Below, in pieces: positions 19,521 to 28,807 of a stretch of DNA of 61,774 bases. The DNA is taken from positions 1 to 61,774 of the forward strand of contig NZ_JAQQLF010000027.1 of the NCBI RefSeq assembly GCF_028548455.1, written 5' to 3'. Within the stretch, counting starts at the first letter, position 1, and the number at the start of each line of letters is the position of its first letter. Position numbers and translations under genes: made by a program. Below the pieces are notes generated by a model. The model was not told the DNA's origin, ran no database searches, and saw only the letters and a list, made by a program, of their open reading frames with translations. The stretch is from Vogesella aquatica (GTDB taxonomy: Bacteria; Pseudomonadota; Gammaproteobacteria; Burkholderiales; Chromobacteriaceae).

Positions 19521-19910
19521 CTATTTTTCCAGCCGCAGCTCCTCGGGGGTGTCGTCACGGTCGCCGTGCGGGTGCTGCTGGTAGATGTGTGAAAAAGCCT
19601 CGCGCCCTTTGGTAGCGTGCGGGGGGCACTGCAGGTTATCGAGCTGCACTTGCTCGCAGTAGCAGGCTAGCTGGCACTGCAGGCGGTGGATGGGGTGGCG
19701 GGCCAGGGCGATGCCGGCTTGTTCCAGATGGTGCACCAGCTGTAACAGCGAGTGCTGCGGCAGGGTGTATAGCAGGGTGAGGTGGCCGCTTTGCGCATCG
19801 GCGCGGGTACGAATGCCGAAAGCCTCGGCCAGCAGCTTGGCCGCACGGTGGGTCTGCTCCGGCTTGGCCAGCCTGAGCGTGCGGCATTTGAAGTGGTCGG
19901 TGCCCGGCAT
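19521..19910 (-). CDS. conserved hypothetical cytoplasmic protein
   Basis: 129 aa without signal peptide or membrane segment. I do not recognise the family. It contains HLTLLYTLPQHSLLQLVHHLEQAGIAL and a Cys/His-bearing stretch (LACYCEQVQ, LQCPPHATKG), with a charged tail. CAGGGG lies six bases before the ATG at 19910, preferred over the one at 19940. It sits 36 bp downstream of ctpA in the gpmI-envC-ctpA run and may be co-transcribed. A GTTGGCCGCA word lies just after its stop codon. Confidence 0.6.
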   Translation of the reverse strand: MPGTDHFKCRTLRLAKPEQTHRAAKLLAEAFGIRTRADAQSGHLTLLYTLPQHSLLQLVHHLEQAGIALARHPIHRLQCQLACYCEQVQLDNLQCPPHATKGREAFSHIYQQHPHGDRDDTPEELRLEK

Positions 19911-19945
19911 GGCGTACCCCTGACAGGGCACGCCATGCATGCCCG

Positions 19946-21334
19946 CTAGTTACCTGCCTTTTTCAGCAGGATTTGCTGTACTTTCAATACATTCAAGGCT
20001 TGATTGAGCTGGCTGTCAACCGGCTTGCTGTCATCGTCCGCGGCTTTGGCTGCCGGCTTGGCTGCCGGTGTGGCGGCTTTGCTGGCGGCAGGCTTGGCGG
20101 CCGGGGCGGCATCTTCACCTGCCGGGTTGCTCAGGTGTTTTTCCAGGTCGGCTTCGCGGATACGCAGGCCGCTGGCTTCGCTGCCATCTTCGGCAATGAT
20201 GTCCGGCGTAATGCCTTTGGCCTGGATGGAGCGGCCGCTAGGCGTAAAGTAGCGCGCCGTGGTCAGCTTGATGCCACCTTCGTTGGATAGCGGCAGTACC
20301 GACTGCACCGAGCCTTTGCCGAAGGTTTGCGTGCCGACAATCAGCGCGCGTTTGTGGTCTTGCAGGGCGCCGGCCACGATTTCGGAAGCCGAGGCCGAGC
20401 CGCCGTTTACCAGCACCACCAGCGGCACGTTTTTCAGCTCGGCCGGGGCTTTGGCGTAGTAGTCGGCGGCATTGCCGCGCATGTAGTACTTGCTGTTGGC
20501 GTACAGGCGCATTTGCGCGTCGGCGACACGGCCTTCGGTGTACACCACCAGCGCGTCCTTGGGCAGGAAGGCGGTGGAGACGCCTACCGCACCGTTCAGC
20601 AGGCCGCCCGGGTCGTCGCGCAGATCCAGCACGATACCTTTGAGCGGCGCCTTGTTTTCCTTGTACAGATTACCCAACGCCTGGGCGAAGTTTTCTACCG
20701 TGTGTTCCTGGAACTGGGCCACACGCACGTAGCCGAAGCCCGGCTCCAGCAGACGCGATTTCACGCTCTTGGTCTGGATCACGGCACGGGTCAGCGTGAA
20801 CACCAGTGGCTTGGATTCGGTTTTGCGGGCGATGGTCAGGGTCACCTTGGTGCCCGGCTTGCCGCGCATGCGTTTTACCGCATCGTTCAGCGACAGGCCG
20901 CGCACCGGGGTGTCGTCGATCTTCACGATCAGGTCACCGCTCTTGATGCCGGCTTTCTGCGCCGGGGTGTCTTCGATAGGTGCCACCACTTTGACCAGGC
21001 CGTCTTCTGCGCCGATTTCGATACCCAGGCCGCCAAACTCGCCCTGCGTGCCTTCGCGGAATTCCTTGAAGGCCTGCGGATCAAAGTAATCCGAGTGCGG
21101 GTCCAGGCCGGACAGCATGCCCTTGATGGCTTCGTTGATCAGTTTCTTGTCTTCTACCGGCTCGACGTAGTCCTGCTTGATGCGGCCAAATACTTCGACA
21201 AAGGTACGCATTTCATTCAGCGGCAGCACGCTGTCGCCTTTGTCGGCGAAGGCTTGCACGCTGAGGGTCAGTGCACCGCCCAGCAGTGCACCGGTGGTGA
21301 GCAGGGCAATCTTGCGTGTACGTGGTGTGGTCAT
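19946..21334 (-). CDS. ctpA: carboxyl-terminal processing peptidase, S41 family
   Basis: Periplasmic Ser/Lys protease that clips C-termini of envelope proteins. Signal peptide in the first ~30 residues; PDZ domain at about 95-185 (GGLGIEIGAEDGLVKVV, KSGDLIVKIDDTPV). Catalytic elements are the GGSASASE motif (311-318) and Lys340 in TFGKGSVQ. A low-complexity Ala/Lys/Pro tail (about 400-440) precedes the end. It follows envC by 20 bp; the gpmI-envC-ctpA order links it to control of peptidoglycan hydrolases. Confidence 0.93.
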   Translation of the reverse strand: MTTPRTRKIALLTTGALLGGALTLSVQAFADKGDSVLPLNEMRTFVEVFGRIKQDYVEPVEDKKLINEAIKGMLSGLDPHSDYFDPQAFKEFREGTQGEFGGLGIEIGAEDGLVKVVAPIEDTPAQKAGIKSGDLIVKIDDTPVRGLSLNDAVKRMRGKPGTKVTLTIARKTESKPLVFTLTRAVIQTKSVKSRLLEPGFGYVRVAQFQEHTVENFAQALGNLYKENKAPLKGIVLDLRDDPGGLLNGAVGVSTAFLPKDALVVYTEGRVADAQMRLYANSKYYMRGNAADYYAKAPAELKNVPLVVLVNGGSASASEIVAGALQDHKRALIVGTQTFGKGSVQSVLPLSNEGGIKLTTARYFTPSGRSIQAKGITPDIIAEDGSEASGLRIREADLEKHLSNPAGEDAAPAAKPAASKAATPAAKPAAKAADDDSKPVDSQLNQALNVLKVQQILLKKAGN

Positions 21335-21354
21335 GGTCCAGTGTCTCGCCTGGC

Positions 21355-22656
21355 CTAACGGGCCCAGGATTGTGGATTGATGGGTCTGCCCAGATAGCGC
21401 AGCTCGAAGTAAAGGCCGGTTTCGCCGCTTTCCATCGTGCCGCTGGTACCCAGTACGTCACCCGCCTTCACGCCGGCGCCGTTACCACGGGCCATGGCCG
21501 AGAAGCCGGTATACACGGTGAGGTAGTTTCCACCGTGGTCGATAATCATGGCGTTGCCGAAGCCACGCAGCCAGTCAGCATAAACCACGGTGCCATCGGC
21601 GACAACGCGCACTGGCGTACCAGGGGCGGTGCGGATGTACAGGCCTTTCCAGCTATTGCCTTCACCGCGTGCCGCGCCAAAGCGGCCGGCAATCTCACCG
21701 GATACCGGCAGCTTCATGCGGCCTTGCAGGCTCTTGAAGGCACGGCCGGAGGCACTGCCATCTACCACCTCGTCTACCCGCTCTACCGGGGGGGCTTTGG
21801 GCTCTGGTGGCGGTTTCTTGCCTTGCTTTTTGGCCTCGGCTACCTGCTGGCGGCGCTTTTCTGCGGCCAACCTGGCGGCTTCTTCGCGTGCCTTTTTGGC
21901 GGCGGCGGCTTTCTTGATGGCTTCCTGGCGACGGCGCTCGATTTCGGCATTAATGCGCGCAATCAGCACCGTCAGCTGTTTTTCGTCTTCTTTCAGTTGC
22001 TGCAGCCGGGTCTGCTGGGCGCGGATGCTCGCGTCGAGCTGGCTGACTTGCACCTGGCGCTGGTTCTTGGCGGCTTCTATGCGGCGCTTTTGCTGCACTT
22101 TTTCGGCCGACATGCGGCCCAGGCGCACCAGCTCGTCTTCCAGGCGCTCGGTAATGGCCTGCAGCTGAATTTCTTGGTCGCGCAGCTTGGCGATGAGTTC
22201 CTGCTGCGCGCGCGAAATATGGGTGTAGTAGGTCAGGTCGCGGCTGGCCTGGTTCGGGTCGCCCTGGTTCAGCATCAGGTTCATGGCGTCGTGCTGGCCA
22301 CGCTTGTAGGTGCTGGCCAGCAGCTTGCCCACGCGCTGCCGCGTTTCGGCTACCTTCATGCGGATGCCCAAGAGCTCGGCCTGATACTGCTCCAGCTGGT
22401 TGCTGGAGCTGCCCTGTTTCTGCTCTAGCGCGTTCAGCGCTTCGTGGGTAGCTTCCAGTGCTTCTTCCGATTGTGCGATGGCACTGGCGGTTTGCTGGCG
22501 TGCGGCTTCTTTCTGCGCAATGTCTTGCTGCAGGGTGGTAATGGCTTTGCGCACGCTTTGCAGATCCTGCTGCGGGGCAGCAGGATCCAGCGGTTTGCTG
22601 GCAGGGGCCGCGTGGACGGCCCCTGCCAGCAGGGTCAGGCACAGCAGCTTTTTCAC
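21355..22656 (-). CDS. envC: EnvC-like murein hydrolase activator (degenerate LytM domain)
   Basis: Periplasmic activator of N-acetylmuramyl-L-alanine amidases at the division site. Signal peptide of about 16 residues (MKKLLCLTLLAGAVHA), a long coiled coil (about 35-260) with many Gln/Glu/Lys, and a C-terminal M23/LytM domain. Metal-binding residues of active M23 peptidases are missing: the HxxxD position reads WKGLY and the HxH position reads LYFEL. It is therefore expected to activate rather than cut, as E. coli EnvC does. Its ATG overlaps the gpmI stop codon (ATGA). Confidence 0.92.
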   Translation of the reverse strand: MKKLLCLTLLAGAVHAAPASKPLDPAAPQQDLQSVRKAITTLQQDIAQKEAARQQTASAIAQSEEALEATHEALNALEQKQGSSSNQLEQYQAELLGIRMKVAETRQRVGKLLASTYKRGQHDAMNLMLNQGDPNQASRDLTYYTHISRAQQELIAKLRDQEIQLQAITERLEDELVRLGRMSAEKVQQKRRIEAAKNQRQVQVSQLDASIRAQQTRLQQLKEDEKQLTVLIARINAEIERRRQEAIKKAAAAKKAREEAARLAAEKRRQQVAEAKKQGKKPPPEPKAPPVERVDEVVDGSASGRAFKSLQGRMKLPVSGEIAGRFGAARGEGNSWKGLYIRTAPGTPVRVVADGTVVYADWLRGFGNAMIIDHGGNYLTVYTGFSAMARGNGAGVKAGDVLGTSGTMESGETGLYFELRYLGRPINPQSWAR

Positions 22657-24179
22657 TGGAACTCGATCAGCGATTGGCCGGTCATTTCGGCCGGTTGTTC
22701 AATGCCCATCATGGCCAGCAGCGATGGGGCGATATCACGCAGCGCACCGCCATCCTTGATGCTAGCCGTGCGGCCAACGTACAGGAACGGCACTTTTTGC
22801 AGGGTGTGCTGGGTGTGCGGCTGGTGGTTGGCGTTATCGAACATCTGCTCGCAGTTGCCGTGGTCGGCGGTGATCAGTACTTCGCCACCGGCTGCCAGCA
22901 TGGCGTCCACGCAGCGTTGTACACAGCTGTCCAGCGCTTCTACGGCTTTCACCGCAGCATCGAATACACCGGAGTGACCGACCATGTCGCCGTTGGCGTA
23001 GTTGCAGATGATGGCGGCGTACTGGCCGCTTTCGATGGCGGCCACGATCTTGTCAGTGACTTCCGGCGCGTTCATTTCCGGCTGCAGGTCGTAGGTGGCG
23101 ACTTTGGGCGACGGCACCAGGATGCGGTCCTCGCCCGGGTACACCTGCTCTTCGCCACCGTTGAAGAAGTAGGTGACGTGCGGGTATTTCTCGGTTTCGG
23201 CAATACGCAGCTGTTTCAGCCCCAGGCCTGCCAGGTACTCGCCCAGGCCATTGCTGATTTTCTGCGGCGCGTAGGCCACCGGGTGCTTGTAGGCTTCGCC
23301 GTAGCTGGTGAGGCTGGTGTACAGCGCAAACTTGGGCTGGCGCACGGCAAAGCCGTCGAAAGCCGGGTCGGTGAGCGCGCTGGTGAGCTGGCGGGCGCGG
23401 TCGGCGCGGAAGTTCATGAATACGGCCACGTCGCCATCCAGCATCTTGAGCGGCTCGCCGATCACGGTGGGTTTGACGAATTCGTCGTTCTCGTCGCGGG
23501 CGTAGGCGTCGGCCAGTGCTTGCAGGGCAGTATCGGCGTGGAATTCGCCTTCGCCTTCCACCACGGCGCGGTAGGCGCCTTCCATGCGTTCCCAGCGCTT
23601 GTCGCGATCCATGGCCCAGTAGCGGCCGCTGACGCTGGCTACGCGGGCGTGCGGGCAGTCGGCCAGCACGTCCTGCAGGCGTTGCAGGTAGATTTCGGCG
23701 CTACGCGGCGGCGTGTCGCGGCCATCCAGGAAGGCGTGCACGGCGATGCGGCCAACCCCGGCCGCTTCGGCGGCGCGGATCAGCGCAAAAATATGGTTTT
23801 CGTGGCTGTGTACGCCGCCGTCGGACTGCAGACCCATCAGGTGCAGGGTGCTGCCGTTGGCCTTGGCGGTAGCTATGGCTTGTGACAGAACCGGGTTGCT
23901 GGCAAAGCTGCCGGCTTCGATATCACAATCGATGCGGCTGATGTCCTGCTGCACGATGCGGCCCGCGCCGATATTGAGGTGGCCGACTTCCGAGTTGCCG
24001 AACTGGCCGCCGGGCAGGCCGACGTTGTGTTCGGAGGCGTCGATGGTGCCGTAGGGGTAGCGTGCTTTCAGCGCATCCCAGTGCGGGGTGTTGGCCGCCA
24101 GAATGGCGTTATCGTCGCCTTCCAGGCGGTGGCCGAAGCCGTCAAGAATCAGCAGTAGAACGGGCGTTACCTTGCTCAT
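22653..24179 (-). CDS. gpmI: 2,3-bisphosphoglycerate-independent phosphoglycerate mutase
   Basis: Interconverts 3- and 2-phosphoglycerate using two Mn ions. 508 aa. The alkaline-phosphatase-superfamily Ser63 is in GNSEVGHLNIGAGR. Metal-ligand blocks are LILDGFG near 10 and NYANGDMVGHSG plus ITADHGNCEQM in the C-terminal part. GGAAG precedes the ATG; the 36 upstream codons of the open frame are not conserved. First gene of the gpmI-envC-ctpA cluster, a linkage also seen in enterobacteria for gpmI and envC. Confidence 0.95.
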   Translation of the reverse strand: MSKVTPVLLLILDGFGHRLEGDDNAILAANTPHWDALKARYPYGTIDASEHNVGLPGGQFGNSEVGHLNIGAGRIVQQDISRIDCDIEAGSFASNPVLSQAIATAKANGSTLHLMGLQSDGGVHSHENHIFALIRAAEAAGVGRIAVHAFLDGRDTPPRSAEIYLQRLQDVLADCPHARVASVSGRYWAMDRDKRWERMEGAYRAVVEGEGEFHADTALQALADAYARDENDEFVKPTVIGEPLKMLDGDVAVFMNFRADRARQLTSALTDPAFDGFAVRQPKFALYTSLTSYGEAYKHPVAYAPQKISNGLGEYLAGLGLKQLRIAETEKYPHVTYFFNGGEEQVYPGEDRILVPSPKVATYDLQPEMNAPEVTDKIVAAIESGQYAAIICNYANGDMVGHSGVFDAAVKAVEALDSCVQRCVDAMLAAGGEVLITADHGNCEQMFDNANHQPHTQHTLQKVPFLYVGRTASIKDGGALRDIAPSLLAMMGIEQPAEMTGQSLIEFQ

Positions 24180-24323
24180 ATGTCTTCCGTGCGGGCAAAT
24201 ATCGGGTGGGGTATGCAGGCCGGGCTGCATAGCTGTCTGACAGGGATAGTATTGTATCGCGCCTTGCCTGTCAGCGCCGAGCCGCACGGCTGTTGGTAGC
24301 CGCCACGTTACACACTGCCGGGT

Positions 24324-24773
24324 TTAACGGTTTTTCTTGCGCCGGATGTATAGCGTCTTGTGCACCTTGGCTACCAGCTCGCCCTGGCTGTCGATCACGT
24401 CTACTTCCAGCTCGGGCAGGTATTTGTCACCGCTGGCGGTGGCGTGGCGGACTTCGTCCAGCCAGCTGTCGTGCAGCTGGAAACGGGCGCTCACCACACC
24501 CTTGCCTGGCTTGACGTAGTCTACGCGGCCGGCTTTATCCCACACGATGTAATCGTTGCCCAGGTTCTTCAGCGTCATCAGCATGAAAAAGGGGTCGGTC
24601 ATGGCGTACAGGCTGCCACCAAAGTGCACCCCCACGTAGTTGCGGTTGGTCAGGCCCAGGCGCAGGCGTACTTCTACCTGTTTCCAGTCTGGCGCGATGC
24701 GGGCTACCTTGATGCCGGCGCCCCAGAACGGGGGCCACAAGTTGAAGACGGTTTTGGCCAGGCGATGGTTCAT
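24324..24773 (-). CDS. DUF4442 hot-dog-fold (thioesterase-like) protein
   Basis: 149 aa. NRNYVGVHFGGSLYAMTDPFFML resembles the helix region of hot-dog thioesterases (DUF4442/YiiD C-terminal type), followed by DYVKPGKGVVSARF. Likely an acyl-CoA or acyl-ACP thioesterase-like protein, substrate unknown. Monocistronic between gpmI and xseA. Confidence 0.7.
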   Translation of the reverse strand: MNHRLAKTVFNLWPPFWGAGIKVARIAPDWKQVEVRLRLGLTNRNYVGVHFGGSLYAMTDPFFMLMTLKNLGNDYIVWDKAGRVDYVKPGKGVVSARFQLHDSWLDEVRHATASGDKYLPELEVDVIDSQGELVAKVHKTLYIRRKKNR

Positions 24774-24870
24774 GATGTGTGTGTTGTGAAACGGTTGTTT
24801 GAATCATGCCATCGTCGGCAATTTGCCAAAGGGCGTCAAGCACCTGGCCGCCGGTCGGGTGGCCAAGTGC

Positions 24871-26226
24871 TTAGAAGGGGAGTTCGCTCTGCGTGCCGTG
24901 CAGGGGTTCGATGCGCGCGCCGGTGATGCCCTCGGCCAGGTGGATCTGTACCTGTTCGCCCAATTGCAGCTCGCCTGGCGAGCGTACCACCTGGCCGGCG
25001 GCGTTTTGCACGATGGCGTAGCCACGCGCCAGTACCGCTTCCGGGTTCATGGCCAGCAGGGTGGCTTCCAGCCGGCCCAGCGCCAGCCTGCTGTGTGCCA
25101 GGCGCTGGTGGATGGTGGCCTGCAGGGCTTGTGCCTGGTGCTGTAGCCCGGCTTGCTGGCGGCGGATATCGGGCCGCTGCCGTTGCAGGCGGTGCTGCAG
25201 GCTGCCAATGCGCCAGCCCCGTTGCTGCAGGCCTTGTTGCAGGCTGCGTTGCAGGCGGGTTTGCAGCTGCTGCAGGCTGGCTTGCTGGCGGCGCAGTTTC
25301 TCGCCCGGGTGCTGCAGGCGTCGCGCCAGGTAGTCCAGGCGCTGGCTTTTGTCGGTGAGCAGGCGGCCCAGGGCGCGTGCCAGGTGGCGGCGTGTCAGGT
25401 CCAGGTTCTGCTGCATAGCCTCACGGCTGGGCGATACCATCTCGGCGGCCGCGGTGGGGGTAGGGGCGCGGCGGTCGGCGACAAAGTCGGCAATGGTAAA
25501 GTCGGTTTCGTGCCCCACACCGCTGACCACGGGCAGGGTACTGGCGGCAATGGCGCGGGCGACGGGCTCTTCGTTAAACGCCCACAGGTCTTCGATACTG
25601 CCGCCGCCACGGCATACGATCAGCACGTCTACCTCCTGGCGCTGGTTGGCCGCAGCAATGGCGGCGGCAATCTGCTGCGCTGCAGTCTGGCCCTGTACCT
25701 GGCAGGGGTAGAGAATTACCTCGATGGACGGCATGCGCCGGCGCAGCGTGGTAACCACGTCGCGCAGGGCGGCGGCGGCGGGGGAGGTGACGACACCCAC
25801 GCGGCGCGGGTGATCGGGCAGCGCTTGCTTGCGCTGATTGTCGAACAATCCTTCTTTTTCCAGTTGCGCCTTCAGCCGCTCGTACGCTTCGTACAGGCGG
25901 CCCAGGCCGGCCGAGCGCATGCTGTCAACGTTGATCTGGTAATCGCCCCTTGCTTCGTACAAGGTTACCGTGCCGCGCAGCTCTACCTGCATGCCTTCTT
26001 GCAGGCGAAAACCCAATGCGGCCAACTTGTTACGGAACATCACGCAGCGTACTTGCGCTCCGGCATCTTTCAGCGAGAAATAGCCATGGCCGGAAGCGGC
26101 CAGTGTCAGGTTGGAAATTTCGCCGCCTATCCACATGGGTGGCAGGCCGCTCTCCAGCAGGTCGCGGGCCATACGGTTCAGAGAGCTGACGCTGATGACG
26201 TCGTTTTGTGATGCGCCGAAAAACAT
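24871..26226 (-). CDS. xseA: exodeoxyribonuclease VII large subunit
   Basis: Large subunit of the single-strand-specific exonuclease VII. N-terminal OB-fold (MWIGGEISNLTLAASGHGYFSLKD), the catalytic domain with RVGVVTSPAAAALRDV, VLIVCRGGGSIEDLWAFN and SGVGHETDFTIADFVADRRAPTP, and a Gln/Leu-rich coiled coil from about 290 to 400. 451 aa from the ATG giving MFFGASQND; a GTG six codons upstream is possible. Neither has a good Shine-Dalgarno. The small subunit xseB is not in the window. Confidence 0.93.
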   Translation of the reverse strand: MFFGASQNDVISVSSLNRMARDLLESGLPPMWIGGEISNLTLAASGHGYFSLKDAGAQVRCVMFRNKLAALGFRLQEGMQVELRGTVTLYEARGDYQINVDSMRSAGLGRLYEAYERLKAQLEKEGLFDNQRKQALPDHPRRVGVVTSPAAAALRDVVTTLRRRMPSIEVILYPCQVQGQTAAQQIAAAIAAANQRQEVDVLIVCRGGGSIEDLWAFNEEPVARAIAASTLPVVSGVGHETDFTIADFVADRRAPTPTAAAEMVSPSREAMQQNLDLTRRHLARALGRLLTDKSQRLDYLARRLQHPGEKLRRQQASLQQLQTRLQRSLQQGLQQRGWRIGSLQHRLQRQRPDIRRQQAGLQHQAQALQATIHQRLAHSRLALGRLEATLLAMNPEAVLARGYAIVQNAAGQVVRSPGELQLGEQVQIHLAEGITGARIEPLHGTQSELPF

Positions 26227-26591
26227 GCTTGTCAAGTCATCCACAGAGGGCGGTAAAACAAAAGCAGGCTGATTGCTTATGCATGCAGCGTGCGGCGGGG
26301 TAAATTGAAAAAATCAAAAACTTGTTAAAACAATGACTTACAGTGGTGGCGTAATTTGTGTGCAATATGGCAGCAGGCTTGTTTTTACAAGGGTATAGGC
26401 CGTTGCACCAGCTTCATCCACAGGGTTATCCACAGCTTTTGTGGATGTTTGGTAAAAGCCTAGAAAAAATCGACACTTAGCGCCAGAACTTGGGACAATG
26501 TCTCATCCGCAGGCGGTGATGCAATCGTGTTGCACCGCTGCCGCCTACCCGATAAAGTTTAACGCTTGCTCAATCAAGGGAGAATCCCCTC
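26227..26591. promoter_or_regulatory. divergent xseA/exbB intergenic region with DnaA-box cluster
   Basis: 365 bp without a gene. A perfect DnaA box TTATCCACA lies at 26426-26434, with TCATCCACA one mismatch away at 26237-26245 and 26414-26422, and a weaker inverted site near 26440. Between them is an AT-rich stretch (about 26283-26390) with A and T runs. A candidate promoter for exbB has TTGCAC (26530-26535) and TAAAGT (26553-26558), 17 bp apart. No Fur-box-like palindrome was seen. Confidence 0.55.
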
Positions 26592-27203
26592 GTGCTGTCT
26601 ATTATTGAAGCCGCTGGCTGGCCGATCTGGACCATCATCATTGCTTCCATTATCTCCCTCACTATCACCATCGAACGCTTTTATAGCCTGCGCGCCGCGC
26701 TGGTGGTGCCAAAAGGGCTGCTGGCGCAAACCCTGCAGCAGCTACGCCGTGGTGGTGCCAGCCGCGACATGGTTGCCGAACTGCGCGGGCATTCGCCCTT
26801 GGGCCGCTTGCTGGCTGCCGGGCTGCGCCAGGTGAACGCGTCGCGTGACGTCATGAAGGAGGCCATCGAGGACGAAGGCCGCATTGTGGCACACGAACTG
26901 GAGCGCTACCTCTCTACGCTGGGTACCATTGCCGCCATGTCGCCACTGCTGGGGCTGCTGGGCACCGTGATCGGCATGATCGAGATCTTCGGTTCGCAAT
27001 CGCCTACCGGCACCGACCCGCGTGTGCTGGCGCATGGTATTTCGGTGGCACTGTACAACACCGCATTTGGCCTGGTAGTGGCGATTCCCAGCATGATCTT
27101 CTACCGCTACTTCCGCGCCCGCGTGGATGATTTTCTGGTGGAAATGGAAGCCCAGGCGGTGCGCCTGGTTGAAGCCATTCACGGCGACCGTCACGGCGAC
27201 TAG
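26592..27203 (+). CDS. exbB: ExbB/TolQ/MotA-family proton channel protein
   Basis: Inner-membrane subunit that, with an ExbD/TolR partner, uses proton flow to energise outer-membrane transport or envelope stability. 203 aa with three membrane segments (about 10-30, 115-140, 150-175) and the conserved MSPLLGLLGTVIGMIEIF and AHGISVALYNTAFGLVVAIP blocks. GTG start with AAGGGAG upstream. Eight bases before exbD. ExbB rather than TolQ is chosen because no tolA, tolB or pal follows. Confidence 0.85.
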   Translation: MLSIIEAAGWPIWTIIIASIISLTITIERFYSLRAALVVPKGLLAQTLQQLRRGGASRDMVAELRGHSPLGRLLAAGLRQVNASRDVMKEAIEDEGRIVAHELERYLSTLGTIAAMSPLLGLLGTVIGMIEIFGSQSPTGTDPRVLAHGISVALYNTAFGLVVAIPSMIFYRYFRARVDDFLVEMEAQAVRLVEAIHGDRHGD

Positions 27204-27211
27204 GAGCAGGC

Positions 27212-27631
27212 ATGAATTTTCGACGTCGTGGCCAGCGTGAAGAGCCGGAAATCAACTTTATCCCGCTGATCGACCTGCTACTGGTCATCCTGATCTTCCT
27301 GATGGTGACCACCACCTACTCGCGCTTTTCCGAGCTGCAAGTCAGCCTGCCGCAGGCCGAAGGCAAGGCAGAAGAGAAGAAAAGCGCCGAGCTGCGTGTA
27401 GAGGTGAGCCGGGATGGGGAGTACCGCGTAAACGGTAGCCGCCCGGCAGACAAGTCGGTAGCGGCACTGAGTACGCTGCTGAAAACGCTGTCCAGCGGCA
27501 AGCAGAACCCGGTGGTGATCATCAGCGCCGATGCGCAGGCTACGCACCAGTCCGTGGTGTCGGTGATGGAGGCCGCGCGCTTTGCCGGGCTGAGCCAGCT
27601 GACCTTCTCTACCCAGTCGGTGGCGCCGTGA
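27212..27631 (+). CDS. exbD: ExbD/TolR-family biopolymer transport protein
   Basis: Partner of ExbB: 139 aa, one membrane helix at about 16-36 with the essential Asp in FIPLIDLLLVILIFLMVT, and a periplasmic domain. The stop codon overlaps the GTG of lpxK (GTGA), so the ExbBD pair is coupled to lipid A genes, an order common in betaproteobacteria. Confidence 0.88.
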   Translation: MNFRRRGQREEPEINFIPLIDLLLVILIFLMVTTTYSRFSELQVSLPQAEGKAEEKKSAELRVEVSRDGEYRVNGSRPADKSVAALSTLLKTLSSGKQNPVVIISADAQATHQSVVSVMEAARFAGLSQLTFSTQSVAP

Positions 27632-28644
27632 GCCGGCTGGAACAGCACTGGTACCGCCCGGTCTGGTGGATGACAGCCCTTCTGGCCTTGCCTGAAGGGC
27701 TGTTTGCCCTGTTGGCCGCACTGCGCCGGCTGCTATATCGCTGCGGCCTGAAAAGCGTCACCACCTTGCCGGTGCCGGTGGTCATCATCGGTAATATCAA
27801 TGTGGGCGGTGTCGGCAAGACGCCGCTGACCGAGAGCCTGCTGCGCGACTTTGCTGCCTTGGGGGTCAAGGTCGGGGTGATCAGCCGCGGTTACGGTGGT
27901 AGCCATACCGCGCCCACGCTGGTGTCTGCCCGGACGCCGGCCAGCCTGGTCGGCGACGAGCCGCTACTGTTGGCCGCCACGGGCGCGCCGGTAGCGGTAG
28001 GGCGTGACCGTATTGCTGCCGCCCGGCTGCTGTTGCAGCAGCACCCGCACCTGGACCTGATCCTGAGCGATGATGGTTTGCAACACTACGCTTTGGGGCG
28101 GGCACTGGAAATTGTGGTGCTGGATGGCGAGCGCGGGCTGGGTAATGGCCACCTGCTGCCGGCAGGCCCCTTGCGCGAGCCTGCAGCGCGTTTGCGCAGC
28201 GTGGATGCCATCGTGGTGAATGGTGGCGACGCCAGCCGGCTATCGTTGCCGCCGGGGGTGCCCTGTTTTTGCCAGCGCTTGGCGCCGAGCGCGTTTTACC
28301 GTGCGGCCAACCCGGCGGAGACCCGCCAGGCGCAGGACTTTGCCGCTGAGCGCGTCGTGGCGCTGGCTGGTATCGGCAACCCGCAGCGCTTTTTTGACAC
28401 CCTGCAGCGCCTGGGTGTGACCTTGCAGCGCAGCATTGCCCTGCCAGACCACCACCCGCTAGCAGCAGCCGACCTGCCGCAAGACGCCGACGCCGTGATT
28501 GTGACCGCCAAGGACGCGGTCAAGTTGCAGTGCGTCAATCATGCTAGACTATGGATTCTGCCCGTGGCCGCGCGGCTGGAGCCCGATCTGGCCCCGTGGA
28601 TACTGTCCCGACTGAAAGAAACAAATGGACGCAAAATTTCTTGA
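27628..28644 (+). CDS. lpxK: tetraacyldisaccharide 4'-kinase
   Basis: Phosphorylates the 4' position of the lipid A disaccharide at the inner membrane. 338 aa; N-terminal membrane-associated helix (about 10-35), then the P-loop [12 protein letters not shown] (55-66) and [17 protein letters not shown] and [21 protein letters not shown] are further family blocks. GTG start inside the exbD stop. Followed with a 20-base overlap by the Trm112-like gene. Confidence 0.95.
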   Translation: MSRLEQHWYRPVWWMTALLALPEGLFALLAALRRLLYRCGLKSVTTLPVPVVIIGNINVGGVGKTPLTESLLRDFAALGVKVGVISRGYGGSHTAPTLVSARTPASLVGDEPLLLAATGAPVAVGRDRIAAARLLLQQHPHLDLILSDDGLQHYALGRALEIVVLDGERGLGNGHLLPAGPLREPAARLRSVDAIVVNGGDASRLSLPPGVPCFCQRLAPSAFYRAANPAETRQAQDFAAERVVALAGIGNPQRFFDTLQRLGVTLQRSIALPDHHPLAAADLPQDADAVIVTAKDAVKLQCVNHARLWILPVAARLEPDLAPWILSRLKETNGRKIS

Positions 28645-28807
28645 GATTCTGGTTTGCCCGCTGTGCAAAGGCCCGCTGCAACTGGACAAAGCCAAGCAGG
28701 AGCTGATCTGCAAGGGCGACCGCCTGGCTTACCCTATCCGTGACGGCATCCCCATGATGCTGGAAAGCGAAGCCCGCGAGCTGGCTCCCGAGGAAGAAGT
28801 GCAATGA
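28625..28807 (+). CDS. Trm112/YcaR-family small protein
   Basis: 60 aa with one CPLCKGPL knuckle and the segment [20 protein letters not shown], the signature of the Trm112/YcaR family. It starts inside lpxK and its stop overlaps the kdsB start (ATGA). Bacterial members commonly sit between lpxK and kdsB; their role is not well established. Confidence 0.93.
   Translation: MDAKFLEILVCPLCKGPLQLDKAKQELICKGDRLAYPIRDGIPMMLESEARELAPEEEVQ

Noticed and set aside
26227-26591. chromosomal origin of replication
   Set aside because: DnaA boxes and AT-rich DNA are present, but dnaA, dnaN, gidA and rpmH are all absent and only one box is perfect.
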